DNA of 64,000 nucleotides from Rhynchopus euleeides (taxonomy: Eukaryota; Euglenozoa; Diplonemea; Diplonemida; Diplonemidae), in contig OY723251.1 in assembly GCA_963210315.1 (NCBI GenBank), positions 434,001 through 498,000 of the forward strand, written 5' to 3'. The notes under the pieces are model-generated. The model had not been told where the DNA came from. It did not search any database and worked only from the letters and a program-made list of their open reading frames with translations. Numbering within the stretch: the stretch's first letter is position 1; each line of letters begins with the position of its first letter. Of the stretch, positions 31,469 to 40,870 are shown one piece after another. The translations under genes were made by a program, and so were the position numbers.

Positions 31469-32491
31469 ATGCCTGCCTCTGCCAAAACCACGGCGAAGAG
31501 AAGCAGAACGGAGGAAACCGCCCCGAGCTCGGCCCCCCCGACGAAGCAGCCCGCCACTCAGCCGGGCTTTATTCAACTTTTTGTTGAATACTACGTCGAG
31601 CCGGAGGAGGGGGGGCGGCTGTCGAACACAGCCCTGAAGGCACTGATCGGGAAGATCACGGGCAAGCCCATAAAGGGCAACGACGGGACCGTGAGCGCGG
31701 CGATGGGGGCCAGGTACAAGGAGTACCAGGGGGGGACGGTGTCGGAGAAGTCGGCGAAGGAGGCGCAGCTGGAGAGGTACTCCATCCGCACCAAGGGGGG
31801 GACGGATACGGAGTTCATTGGTGTGAGGATCACACCATCTCCATCAGCCTCCGCCAAGTCCAAGGCGAAACTGGAGCAGATGCAGAAGCTGCACCCGCAC
31901 GCCGCCCTCACCTCGGGCGTAAAGATGTCCCGGCTCTACGCCGCAGAGGTGAAGCTGGCTGCCCCCCAGAAGACGAAGGCATCCTCGAAGGCAGACAAGA
32001 TCTTTCCTCAATACTCAGGAAGGAAGAGAGACGTGTCGTCGTTGCAGGGAGCAGCCAACACCTTTGCTCCAAGAACCGTCGGGGGATTCTACGAGTTCAT
32101 CGTGGAATCTGGGCTGTCGACGGTACAGAAGGTGACCCAGAATGGGCACATTCTGCGCCTCACCCTGCGGAGGCTGCGCGCAACGCAGGACTTGGAGGCG
32201 AAGGAGTACGAGGTGGACCTGCACATCCCCTCCAAGTACCTGCTGGACCCGGGTCACGCTGCGCAGGTCAAGGACCGTGAGGGGATCGTCGTTGTGAGGC
32301 AGCTGCTGGTGGATTCTGGCGGCGAACAGTCGATACAGGCAACGACTGACACCGGCAAGTTTACAGACTTGCTGGATGGCGACGAAGATGAAGAAGAGGA
32401 ACTGGACGATGAGGCAAGTGAGACTGCCCCCCCACCTAGCCCAAGCCAATCTAACTCAGGCCCAACGCAGGTGGATGTGGATGACATTTGA
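31469..32491 (+). CDS. uncharacterised element-encoded protein (ORF1)
   Basis: 340 residues. The ATG at 31469 is the first inside the element after its left arm, in the context CAATCATGC; in-frame upstream sequence is repeat. N-terminus (1-32) is Lys/Ser/Pro/Thr-rich and disordered. Residues about 33-120 form a compact domain (FIQLFVEYYVEP, ALKALIGKITGK, VSAAMGARYKEY). The middle is basic with many lysines. Residues 190-290 are folded-looking (GGFYEFIVESGL, LRLTLRRLRAT, YEVDLHIPSKYLL), and the tail is acidic (DGDEDEEEELDDEAS). Intact. Possibly DNA-binding. ORF1 of the related element at 35467 shows the same Lys-rich start and a faintly similar next domain. No family recognised. Confidence 0.7.
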   Translation: MPASAKTTAKRSRTEETAPSSAPPTKQPATQPGFIQLFVEYYVEPEEGGRLSNTALKALIGKITGKPIKGNDGTVSAAMGARYKEYQGGTVSEKSAKEAQLERYSIRTKGGTDTEFIGVRITPSPSASAKSKAKLEQMQKLHPHAALTSGVKMSRLYAAEVKLAAPQKTKASSKADKIFPQYSGRKRDVSSLQGAANTFAPRTVGGFYEFIVESGLSTVQKVTQNGHILRLTLRRLRATQDLEAKEYEVDLHIPSKYLLDPGHAAQVKDREGIVVVRQLLVDSGGEQSIQATTDTGKFTDLLDGDEDEEEELDDEASETAPPPSPSQSNSGPTQVDVDDI

Positions 32492-32644
32492 TGATCCAGT
32501 GTGAGTGTGGAAGCGTCAACGTATATGAAAGCAAACGGAAGAAAAGGTGCAGAACGATCGCAGTGACACTTTCCCTTTTTTGGTTATCACTCTTGACGTC
32601 ATCCTCCCCCCGCCGGTTCCTCAGGCATAGCCTTTTTTGTTGGG

Positions 32645-33298
32645 ATGCACACACACACCACAGGAGAGCCGGGTGGGAATGGTTCCGAAGAGACAATGCA
32701 AGATGAAATGTCCTTGATGGCTGAGGGTATTCGCAGGTCACGATTTGTGGCAGGGACGTCCATCCGGAAGTGCGGTGAAATCTCGAAATGCATTCGAGAG
32801 ACGTTTCGGGAGCACGGGAAGGCGCCTGAGAGGCACGGGCTCTCCCCGGCGACGGTGAGGAAGCATGAAGAGCACCTCCAGAGAGTGGTCGAGGCAAGGA
32901 GGGGTAGTTTGCTCAAAACTCTCGAGCACATTGTCGAAACACACCTGCATCGCATCGACATGGAACACCCTCGTGTTGTCCTGACTGCTGATGGCTATAA
33001 CCCGGGCAGCAGGGACCTCACAGCCAGGATCCGCTTAGCTGCAGGTATTGCTCTAAGCTTTGGAAGCTGGCAACGGTCGAAGCAAGATCTACTCAGCCTG
33101 TGCCTCGGAAAGGACTATGGAGCGCGACCTCATTCTTTTCGAGATCCAACAACTTCAAAGTTGGGGCGAGAATGGGCTTTGGGGGGGTTCAGGACATACT
33201 CCGAAGTTAATGACCGCCGTTGGGGCATTCAATGTGTGTTCATGTGTTGTTGCGGGCAGCTGGGAAAAGGCAACAGGATCTCTCTACCGAAGACTTGA
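32645..33298 (+). CDS. uncharacterised element-encoded protein (ORF2a)
   Basis: 217 codons from the ATG at 32645, 154 bp after ORF1. The first ~130 residues look like a real protein (FREHGKAPERHGLSPATVRK, HLQRVVEARRGSLLKTLEHI, RIRLAAGIALSFGSW). The segment SPATVRKHEEHL resembles a helix-turn-helix. The last ~60 codons overlap ORF2b in another frame and are probably not used, so a frameshift, an intron or a genuine overlap should be considered. Confidence 0.5.
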   Translation: MHTHTTGEPGGNGSEETMQDEMSLMAEGIRRSRFVAGTSIRKCGEISKCIRETFREHGKAPERHGLSPATVRKHEEHLQRVVEARRGSLLKTLEHIVETHLHRIDMEHPRVVLTADGYNPGSRDLTARIRLAAGIALSFGSWQRSKQDLLSLCLGKDYGARPHSFRDPTTSKLGREWALGGFRTYSEVNDRRWGIQCVFMCCCGQLGKGNRISLPKT

Positions 33299-33752
33299 GT
33301 CTGCTGGGCTGGCGGACCACGTCAAAGAGAGAGGTCAGAGCGGGTGTGTCTTTTGGATTGATCCGAAAAAACCACCGAAAACCATACTGAACGTGTGTGT
33401 GTGTGGCAAGGAACCTTGGGGTGTGCCTCCCACCCCTACTCAAGAAGAAACCCAGTCTCTCCCGGAGGAGGTTCATGAATTTCGATGCATTATTTGTGAC
33501 TACTCCTCAGCAAAGAAAACGTCTCTGTTTGCACACTACGATGCAAAGCACAGACCAGGGAGCAATGTCCCTTGCTCGTCATGCACAATCGAATGCAAAA
33601 TATGTCACACAACAATAAGATTGAAGGGACAAAGCCAGCACTACCTGGCCCACCACCCCCGCTCTCTCACAACAAAACGTTGCTTACTTTGCTTTGAGAC
33701 CTTCCGTAGTGTCCGTGAACGCGATCTCGACATGAAGACTGACCATCCTTGA
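33117..33752 (+). CDS. zinc-finger protein of the CACGGTG element (ORF2b)
   Basis: 211 residues from the ATG at 33117 (the frame is open from about 33060). Residues 1-85 are unassigned (LESAGLADHVKERGQSGCVF looks like a winged-helix edge). Residues 120-211 carry C2H2-type fingers: C124-C127-H140-H145 (classical CX2CX12HX4H), C160-C163-H175-H179, and a third degenerate one (C189-C192, H210). It ends inside the start of the right arm. It may bind the subterminal palindromes, or be the C-terminal part of ORF2a. No catalytic motif seen. Confidence 0.6.
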   Translation: MERDLILFEIQQLQSWGENGLWGGSGHTPKLMTAVGAFNVCSCVVAGSWEKATGSLYRRLESAGLADHVKERGQSGCVFWIDPKKPPKTILNVCVCGKEPWGVPPTPTQEETQSLPEEVHEFRCIICDYSSAKKTSLFAHYDAKHRPGSNVPCSSCTIECKICHTTIRLKGQSQHYLAHHPRSLTTKRCLLCFETFRSVRERDLDMKTDHP

Positions 33753-34027
33753 GAAGGGGACAAGGAAATTCGCAACAAAGTCCAGCGCTGATATGCCACC
33801 ACACCTCATATCCCAAGCACACACCCAACTGTGCGTTTTTCCCTTCATATTTGGGCGTTCTTCCTGCAGTACAGTGTATAGAGTTGTCGAGTCGACAACT
33901 GCCAGTTGTCGACTCGACAAGTGCCAGTTGTCGAGTCGACAACTGGCAGTTGTCGAGTTTGAGGTTGTCGACTCCACTAGTTGAGGTCACTCGTAACTAC
34001 CAAACTAGTGCACCGTGAAGAGAAATC

Positions 34028-34046
34028 GGGGGGGGGGGGGGGGGGG
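34028..34046 (+). repeat. homopolymer run of 19 G
   Basis: Begins 11 bp from the right end of the CACGGTG element; potential quadruplex. Length uncertain. Confidence 0.7.
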
Positions 34047-35466
34047 AGTGCACGGGCCTCGGCCACCGACCCACTACCGCGCAGACGCGTCGCTCCCCTG
34101 GGACCCCCCGCCGGGTCCGCCCGCCGGGCGTTTGCCCTAGTCACCCATCAAAAAAAAACACTCTCGCTTTCGGACACCAGCTCCTGTTGGCTGAAGTTCA
34201 CCGTGGTGTGGGTGGGTGGGGAGGGGCGGGCGGGTGCAGGAAAGGCCTCCGTTTGTTTCCTTTGCAACGCCCGAATGTGCGCTGGTGTTTGGGGGTAAGA
34301 GAGAGGGGGGGGGGGGGCGGTGATGGGGTGGGGAAATCCTAGTGATAATATGAGGGCATTTTTTTTCCATGGTTCTTTTGTTTAAAAAGAAAGACTTCAG
34401 AATTCAGAAATGCGTTCCCCCCGCCCTCCCCCCCGCCCCCCACCCAATTTCCGTCTTTCGTGTCTTGGCGATACGGTTATTACCTCCCCCCCCCCCCCCA
34501 CAAATGATATCTGACTGCCCATGGGAAGGGTGCAGTTCTCGACATGTGCTCACCCCTCCCTCCCCAGCACACCAAGCCCCGCCCAGCCCCACTGAGACCA
34601 CGCGCATTCCCCTGCCGGCAATCATTTCAGACACCACGCACGGTGGGATCTTGTAAATTTTACATGTATAACTACAAGTATAATACATGTATTATACATG
34701 TATAATACTTGCATGTCAACTATTATACATGTATAATACATGTATATGCCTGAAATATACATGTAAAATACATGTATATCAAGTAAAAATACAAGTATAA
34801 TACTTGCATGTCAACTATTATACATGTATTTTTACTTGATATACATGTATTTTACATGTATATTTCAGGCATTTACATGTATTTTACATGTATAATACTT
34901 GTCATGCAAGTATTATACATGTAAAATACTTGCATGACAAGTAAAATACATGTATAATACTTGCATGACAAGTAAAATACTTGCATGCAAGTAAAATACA
35001 TGTATTTTACTTGCATGCAAGTATTTTACTTGTCATGCAAGTATTTTACATGTATAATACTTGCATGACAAGTATTATACATGTAAAATACATGTAAATG
35101 CCTGAAATATACATGTAAAATACATGTATATCAAGTAAAAATACATGTATAATAGTTGACATGCAAGTATTATACTTGTATTTTTACTTGATACACGGTG
35201 GACTCCAGCGGGGGTAGGGTAACCCTTTTCGGGAGTCTCAACTAGGGGGAGTCCAACTCCCGCTAGCGGGAGTATAGACTCCCGCTAGCGGGAGTCTATA
35301 CTCCCGCTAGCGGGAGTCTGACTCCCCCTAGCGGGAGTCTTTTCACCTATTTTCACTCATTTTTCCCATGATACCTATGCAATGTGGCACTCGTCACTGA
35401 AGTACAGCCACACCAAACGAAACGGACGTTTCCACCCATCCCAGCTCGCAGACCTGATTCACAAAA

Positions 35467-35859
35467 ATGGGGAAGACGACAACGAAGCCGGCAGCGAAGC
35501 CGGCAGCGAAGCCGGCGGCAAAGTCGATTAAGAAGAAGAAGAGTGCAGAGAGTCCCGAGGCTGCGGAGGCGACGAACATTGTGCATGATTTTTGCACGGC
35601 CTTCCCTGTTAAAAAAGGGGGCAGTGTGCTGACACTGGGATCCATTAGAAGGCTCCTAGCAACGGTGTTGAGCAAGGAGCTCCACAAGCACAGCACCCAG
35701 GTGGCCAACGCAATCATCGCCATGTCTTCCCTGACATGGATAAGTTCGCTGTCAGGGAAGTCGCAACGATGCGGAAGGAGGGCGCTCTCCGTCATATACA
35801 AGGTGGAGGCGAAGTATGGCAAGGTGCAGGATACAAACGTGTCGTCGGGGGCAGCCTGA
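35467..35859 (+). CDS. short basic element-encoded protein (ORF1 counterpart)
   Basis: 130 residues from the ATG at 35467. A KPAAKPAAKPAAK run and a KKKK cluster are followed by a helical segment (GSIRRLLATVLSKELHKHS, VANAIIAMSSL). It resembles ORF1 of 31469 in composition and perhaps in its first domain (GG, a hydrophobic helix, then T-V-A). It is much shorter, so it may be truncated: a further in-element left end at 36009 follows. Confidence 0.5.
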   Translation: MGKTTTKPAAKPAAKPAAKSIKKKKSAESPEAAEATNIVHDFCTAFPVKKGGSVLTLGSIRRLLATVLSKELHKHSTQVANAIIAMSSLTWISSLSGKSQRCGRRALSVIYKVEAKYGKVQDTNVSSGAA

Positions 35860-36008
35860 AGCCGCGAATGATCGCGACACGGGCGAACGGCTTGGCACCG
35901 TGGGTCTGGATAGATGCTGGAGTTCGGCCGGGTGAAACCGGAAGTCGCAGCAAAATTTGCCCCCCCAGATTTCTTCCTCAAACCCACCCGTGGGCTGATC
36001 CGGCCTTG

Positions 36009-36110
36009 CACGGTGGACTCCAGCGGGGGTAGGGTACCACTACCGGGTTTAACCCTTTTCGGGAGTCTCAACTAGGGGGAGTCCAACTCCCGCTAGCGGG
36101 AGTATAGATC
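36009..36110. mobile_element. internal duplicate of the inner element's left end
   Basis: CACGGTGGACTCCAGCGGGG, then GGGTAGGGTACC and the GAGTCCAACTCCCGCTAGCG tract, copies 35194-35290 in the same orientation. A matching second right end is absent. This suggests an incomplete copy or recombination between two family members. Confidence 0.6.
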
Positions 36111-36124
36111 AGCAGTGGGCAACA

Positions 36125-37261
36125 ATGAGGCGATGCGGGGGGCGAGGGCACCGATGCTCACTGTGCGACATCCCAGAAGAACGCTGGTATCAACAGGTGC
36201 ATCGATACCCGCACCTGACTCTCTCTGAGATAAAAGAGGCTGGCTACCCCTCCCTCTTGGCAGGTGTGCTTCCCAATGCCCGCTACGTCACCCCAGCACT
36301 CCATGACTGCAAGGGGCTCGCCATGCGGCTGATCAGGGTACTGGATGAGACAACAAAAAAATATTCGACAAGACCTGTACAAACCTTGCACTGAATGTGT
36401 CGCAGAATGGGACAGGTGCTCAGTTCCGGAAGGTCGTGCTTGCCTGTCACAGGACACACCTACAAGGGCTTGTTCCGCTACCTCTTTGTCTCCCTTGCAG
36501 ACCTCATGCATTTCCGGTATGCAGACATCCCCTGGCACTTCTGGGGATGCAAGGATGAGTCAGCCCGGATTCCCTTCTTGCGTGCTCGGATCTCAGGGCA
36601 TATATTTCACTGGTTGATGGAGCATGCCGAAAAGGGATCAACGCGCAATGCCTACGTACACAGTCTCCATCATTGGTGGGCTCCAGAAGATGCAGTGCCT
36701 CTGCAGAACAACGACGAATTTGAAGAAGCAGAGAACGGACATCGCAAGAAAGATGCCGTTACAATCGCCAGCTCCGCAACTTACGAGAGAGATCTTGCGA
36801 TGGCAGAAGAGAAGCGGCGCGCATCGGGCATGCCTTGGAAGGTTGCGCACCTGTCGCAGGACGGGATCCTCGGGTATAGAGAAGTCATTCTGTGTCCGTG
36901 TCTGCACACCCGACACGCTCATAGATTGGCTGTGTATGTTCTTTGCACACAGTTGACACAGCTGCAGAAGGGGTTTGTGCACTGCAACACACAGGACTTC
37001 GTTGAACCCATCAGCGCGCCCTACTTCCTGTCCCGGTTCCCCGAAGGACACCGCAAATTATCGCTCTGCTTGTGCAAAATGCCAATCCCGCTGGGGGCGA
37101 CTTTCACACCATTCGTGTCATCCGAGGCGACTTTGAGCACGCTTGACCAACGCGCACAGCAGGAGGGGGATGACAGTTCTGACGAAGAAGATGAGGCCTG
37201 CAGGATGGCTTGTCTTGCCCAAGGTGTAACACAACTACGACAGGCGATGGCCGCACTTTGA
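36125..37261 (+). pseudogene. element-encoded protein with in-frame TGA (ORF2 counterpart)
   Basis: A single reading frame runs from the ATG at 36125 to 37261, broken by TGA at 36392-36394. The first 89 codons include CSLCDIPEE and a TPALHDCKGLAMRLIRVL segment. The next 288 include GHTYKGLFRYLFVSLADLMH, HFWGC, several Cys/His pairs (LCPCLHTRHAH, SLCLC) and an acidic DDSSDEEDEA tail. HDCKG followed by a hydrophobic Y-containing segment reminds me of uncharacterised, probably transposon-encoded proteins in some invertebrates and protists; that is memory, not a search. Candidate transposase, now interrupted unless TGA is read through. Confidence 0.5.
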
Positions 37262-37887
37262 CACCTCAAATTCTAACCGCTCACCTCCGCAGGTGCAGCC
37301 GCTACCAGGAGGATAGGTAGGTAGTCCAGAGTCCGGGGAAACTGACAGAAGCAAAACAAGCCCCTCCCCATCCCTCTTCCACCATGATTTTACCCCCCAC
37401 GCCAGTAGACTGTAACTATATCATGGGAAAAATGGATGAAAATAGGTGAAAAGACTCCCGCTAGGGGGAGTCAGACTCCCCCTAGCGGGAGTATAGACTC
37501 CCGCTAGCGGGAGTCTTTGACACCCGCTCAGACTCCCGCTCCCAGACTCCCGCTAGGGCCGCTGGAGTCCACCGTGTATACATGTATTTTACATGTATAT
37601 TTCAGGCATATACATGTATTATACATGTATAATAGTTGACATGCAAGTATTATACATGTATAATACATGTATATACTTGTAGTTATACATGTAAAATTTA
37701 CAAGATCCCACCGTGCGGGGGAAAATCCCCCCCCCCCCTCCAACGTGAAGAAAAACCAACAATTTTAGGTGTCAAACTGACACACAGATTTTACAGAGCG
37801 AAGGCCCATGACGCCCTTCAAAAGAATCATCAGGGACGAGCTACCGCTTGGGATCGGGGTGGGTCAATCATTCAGAGCAGGGTGGGG

Positions 37888-37945
37888 GGAATTAAAATAG
37901 AAGTAGAAGGAATCACAAGGTCTGGAGATCTCCCTTCACTCTTGG
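37888..37945 (+). repeat. AATAGAAGTAGAAG dispersed repeat, copy 5
   Basis: ATTAAAATAGAAGTAGAAGG, then CACAAG and GATCTCCCTTCACTC. It lies 170 bp from the right end of the CG-flanked element. Confidence 0.55.
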
Positions 37946-40075
37946 AGGGGGAGGGGGGGAGGTGGGTGGCAGGCAAGACAGGGGGGTCTGCCCCTGCAAA
38001 GGCCGCGGTCGGAGGCGCTGCCCACATTGCAGCCCGTGGAGCTCGCTCTGACGACTCACCCCATGGGCAAAAGGGCGCAACCCAATCCCACGGGCGCATT
38101 GCATGGCCCAGACGGGCCCCCCGGTTGCCGACTGCAGCAATAAAAGAGAGGTAATAAAATAAGCTATGCCTGCGGTTTGCAAGGATTGCTGGCAGGTAGA
38201 AAGACTCAAAACTGCAGGTTCAGAAACTTATGGGGATGGGTGGGGGGAGAGGTGGTGTTGGGGTGGCTCAGTTTGTTCTGCACCTTAGAGCGAGAGGTGC
38301 ACCCACGCCCACCCCGCGATGTAAAGAGAAAGAGCAAGAACGAAACTCAACGCAGACAAAGGGGAGGCGGGGAATGGGGCTTCGCTGTGCGGTGCATATT
38401 TTTTGTGTGTTGTTGTGCATGGCATCTTGTCTTTGAATCCGCCCCCCTTTTTTTCTGCGGGGAAACGCTGGATCGTAAAGTGACAGCAAAATGAGACAAC
38501 AAACCAATCACTGCCGAAAGTTGTTTTGTTGGAAACGCAGACCCCCCCCCCCCCTAGGCATACAGTGCAAACGATAATTATTATCGCACATATACCAGAT
38601 ACGATAATTTTCGGAAAATTATCGCATACAATAATTTATTATCGCATACGATAATCCATTATCGTATGATGCGATAATCCCATTATCGTATACGACCGGA
38701 TACGATAATTATTATCGTATGCGATAACATACGATAATCCCATTATCGTATGCGATACCCACCTGATTTTGCCCGAAACCAATCACCGAAATCTCCAGTT
38801 TACCACCGCCAAACGCCACCAAACCCCGCCAAGGGCCACAATCAGCCACAAAATAGAGATCACTACCATTCTCCCAGCCCCAGGAAGGGTAAGATGAGCC
38901 TGTGGGGTCCGGTGCTGCAGGCAGGGTACGCGTACTGGTCTGTGTCCGGGCTGCTGTGGTCATCGACAAGGCTGTGTGGTCTGTCCGAAGGAGGTGGATG
39001 GTGGTCTCCCTCAGGTGGATCGCGTCTCTCCAATCCTGCATGGGCTCAGGTGTCTCCAGATGATCATCACCCCTTGCCTTGCTGTCGGTGAGGATGGCGC
39101 CCGAGCTCCGCCTTGTAGCGCAGCGGAGTCGTGCAGGTCAGGCAGGCTCCTTGAGGCCTCCGAGGTGATGTGCGCGCGCCACCCCGTGGTTCCTTGTAGA
39201 GTTGCAGACAGGTCCGTGCGCACGGTGGGAGCGTTCGTATCGCCCGTTCCGTGCCAGGTCCTGAAGAATACCTTTGGTTGAGTATTGCCTCTCTCGGGTT
39301 CAAACCCCATTCAAGGTCCTTCGCTATGTCATCACTGGTCGTCAGTCAGAGGGGAAGAACGGTGTTCCTCACTTTTTCACTGCTCACGGGAGCGAAGGCC
39401 AAGTCCAACATAAGTGGTAGCCTTGAAGAGAAATCTCCTGATCTCTCCAAACATTGCACCGAAGACCACACCTGCCTATCAGGTTCTTCCCCATCAGTCG
39501 AACAGTCTTTCTTGTTCATGTTCTGGGCAGGGTGCTCTGTCTCGGTCACCCCGACACCTGCTTCAACTAGGCTAGCCCAACGTCTTCCCTCAGTGTTCTC
39601 ACAGGGGTGTCCTCAGTATCTGGGTCCCGACGGCAAGGCAGCGTACCAGTCGGCTTTGCGAACCCGCAACAGGCTGTACTGGTGGTTGCATACCGCCGCA
39701 AGTATGACCCTGTTGCTGCGTAGTCATGTTTTCCATGAAGTGGGGTGGCGACAGGGTGTAAGTCACGAGGGGAAGGGCATGTGGAACGGCCACTGCCCAA
39801 TCCCCAGAGTCCTCTCCGCCCCACTGTGCCTGAAACTTCTTCAGACAGACATAGTGATGTGCATGTCATGGCACTATGTGTGTTGTGTCTCTGCTACCCA
39901 TTTGTGAGGGACATTCTACACTTCTGAGTGAAGCCCCCCGTCACCAATAATTCAAAGAAGCAAAAATGGCAGCTTCCGGCTCCACTTTTACCACTTTTTC
40001 AATGTGCTCTGGGCTGATTTCTGGTTTTCCGAAAATCTCAAAAAAATTATCGCACCATTATCGTATATTATCGTA

Positions 40076-40424
40076 CCTGGGACCCCCCGTGTTTAAGTCC
40101 CCCCCCTGGAGGCGATTTTCGGCCGGGGGGGACTTAAACACGGGGGGGGCGGACCTAAACACAGGGGGGGCTTAAACACGGGGGTGGCACAGTGGAGACC
40201 AAGAAGACCTCTTCCTCTGCTGTCGTAGGGGGGTAATTCCGGTCCGGATGGACTTTTGGCACCCCACTTTTCGACTCAGACAGCACCTGGAGGGCCTAGG
40301 GGCCACCTGATGACCCTCCAGACCAGCCCACCCCCGTGTTTAGGTCCCCCCCCTGCCAGACCCCCAGGGGGGGACTTAAACACGGGGGTAAGGGGGGGGG
40401 GACTTATACACGGGGGGTCCCAGG
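40076..40424. mobile_element. CCTGGGACC MITE, copy 2
   Basis: 349 bp, TA at 40074-40075 and 40425-40426. It lies in the opposite orientation to copy 1 and is inserted at a TA in the TATCGTA palindrome array. Confidence 0.85.
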
Positions 40425-40469
40425 TATACGATAATATACGATAATGGGAATACGATAATAATTATCGTA

Positions 40470-40834
40470 CCTGGGACCCCCCGTGTTTAAGTCCCCCCCC
40501 TGGAGGCGATTTTCGGCCGGGGGGGACTTAAACACGGGGGGGGCGGACCTAAACACAGGGGGGGGCTTAAACACGGGGGTGGCACAGTGGAGACCAAGAA
40601 GACCTCTTCCTCTGCTGTCGTAGGGGGGTAATTCCGGTCCGGATGGACTTTTGGCACCCCACTTTTCGACTCAGACAGCACCTGGAGGGCCTAGGGGCCA
40701 CCTGATGACCCTCCAGACCAGCCCACCCCCGTGTTTAGGTCCCCCTGTGTTTAAGTCCCCCCCCTGCCAGACCCCCAGGGGGGGACTTAAACACGGGGGT
40801 AAGGGGGGGGGACTTATACACGGGGGGTCCCAGG
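40470..40834. mobile_element. CCTGGGACC MITE, copy 3
   Basis: 365 bp, TA at 40468-40469 and 40835-40836. Only 45 bp from copy 2 and very similar to it, in the same orientation. Either an independent insertion at another TATCGTA or a local tandem duplication. Confidence 0.85.
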
Positions 40835-40870
40835 TATGCGATAATAATTATCGTTTGCACTGTATGCCTA

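Larger units (their letters stand above)
31083..34017 (+). mobile_element. CACGGTG transposon candidate with up to three ORFs, TSD AA
   Basis: The 2935-bp unit begins CACGGTGCGCTAGT and ends ACTAGTGCACCGTG, flanked by AA (31081-31082, 34018-34019). Arms of about 270 bp are inverted: an outer part of ACAACTGGCACTTGTCGAGT palindromes, then a unique stretch (GGAAGAACGCCCAAGTATGA, CCCAAGCACACACCCAACTG). Three genes or gene parts lie between, all on the plus strand. I recognise no known transposase domain. Termini, short duplication and ORFs make it the likely autonomous member of the CACGGYG group. Confidence 0.75.
35194..37576 (+). mobile_element. inner CACGGTG element with two ORFs, TSD TA
   Basis: The 2383-bp element starts CACGGTGGACTCCAGCGG and ends CGCTGGAGTCCACCGTG, flanked by TA (35192-35193, 37577-37578). 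Subterminal ACTCCCGCTAGCGGGAGT palindromes occur in both arms. A second left-end sequence (CACGGTGGACTCCAGCGGGG) sits internally at 36009, so a related copy was once inserted or recombined here. It carries a short basic ORF and a larger broken ORF. Confidence 0.8.
34639..37715. mobile_element. outer CACGGTG MITE (CATGTATAATACTTG palindromes), TSD CG, split by inner element
   Basis: Ends CACGGTGGGATCTTG and its complement are flanked by CG (34637-34638, 37716-37717). The arms are strings of ATACATGTAT, TACTTGCATGCAAGTA and CAAGTAAAATACATG palindromes. The element at 35194-37576 is inserted within the right arm. Removing it with one TA regenerates TTACTTGATATACATGTA, which exists intact at about 34830. 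Original length about 690 bp. Non-coding by itself. Confidence 0.82.
38557..40868. mobile_element. TA-flanked element with CGATAATTATTATCG palindromes
   Basis: Ends GGCATACAGTGCAAACGATA and complement are flanked by TA (38555-38556, 40869-40870); 2312 bp. Subterminal CGATAATTATTATCG and CCATTATCGTATG palindromes lie at both ends. The middle (38760-39930) has frames of up to ~200 codons that I cannot identify. Two copies of the CCTGGGACC MITE are inserted into its right palindrome array. Probably Tc1/mariner-type by TA and ends (inference). Confidence 0.75.

Noticed and set aside
31083..37715. CACGGTG ends as RAG/Transib-type signal sequences (heptamer CACAGTG)
   Set aside because: The resemblance is one heptamer with a mismatch. 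Duplications are 2 bp rather than 5, there is no nonamer pattern, and no RAG1-like core was seen.
39251..39907. 218-codon frame inside the TA element at 38557 as its transposase
   Set aside because: It starts at GTG, shows no DDE/D spacing or helix-turn-helix, and overlaps equally long frames; left unassigned.
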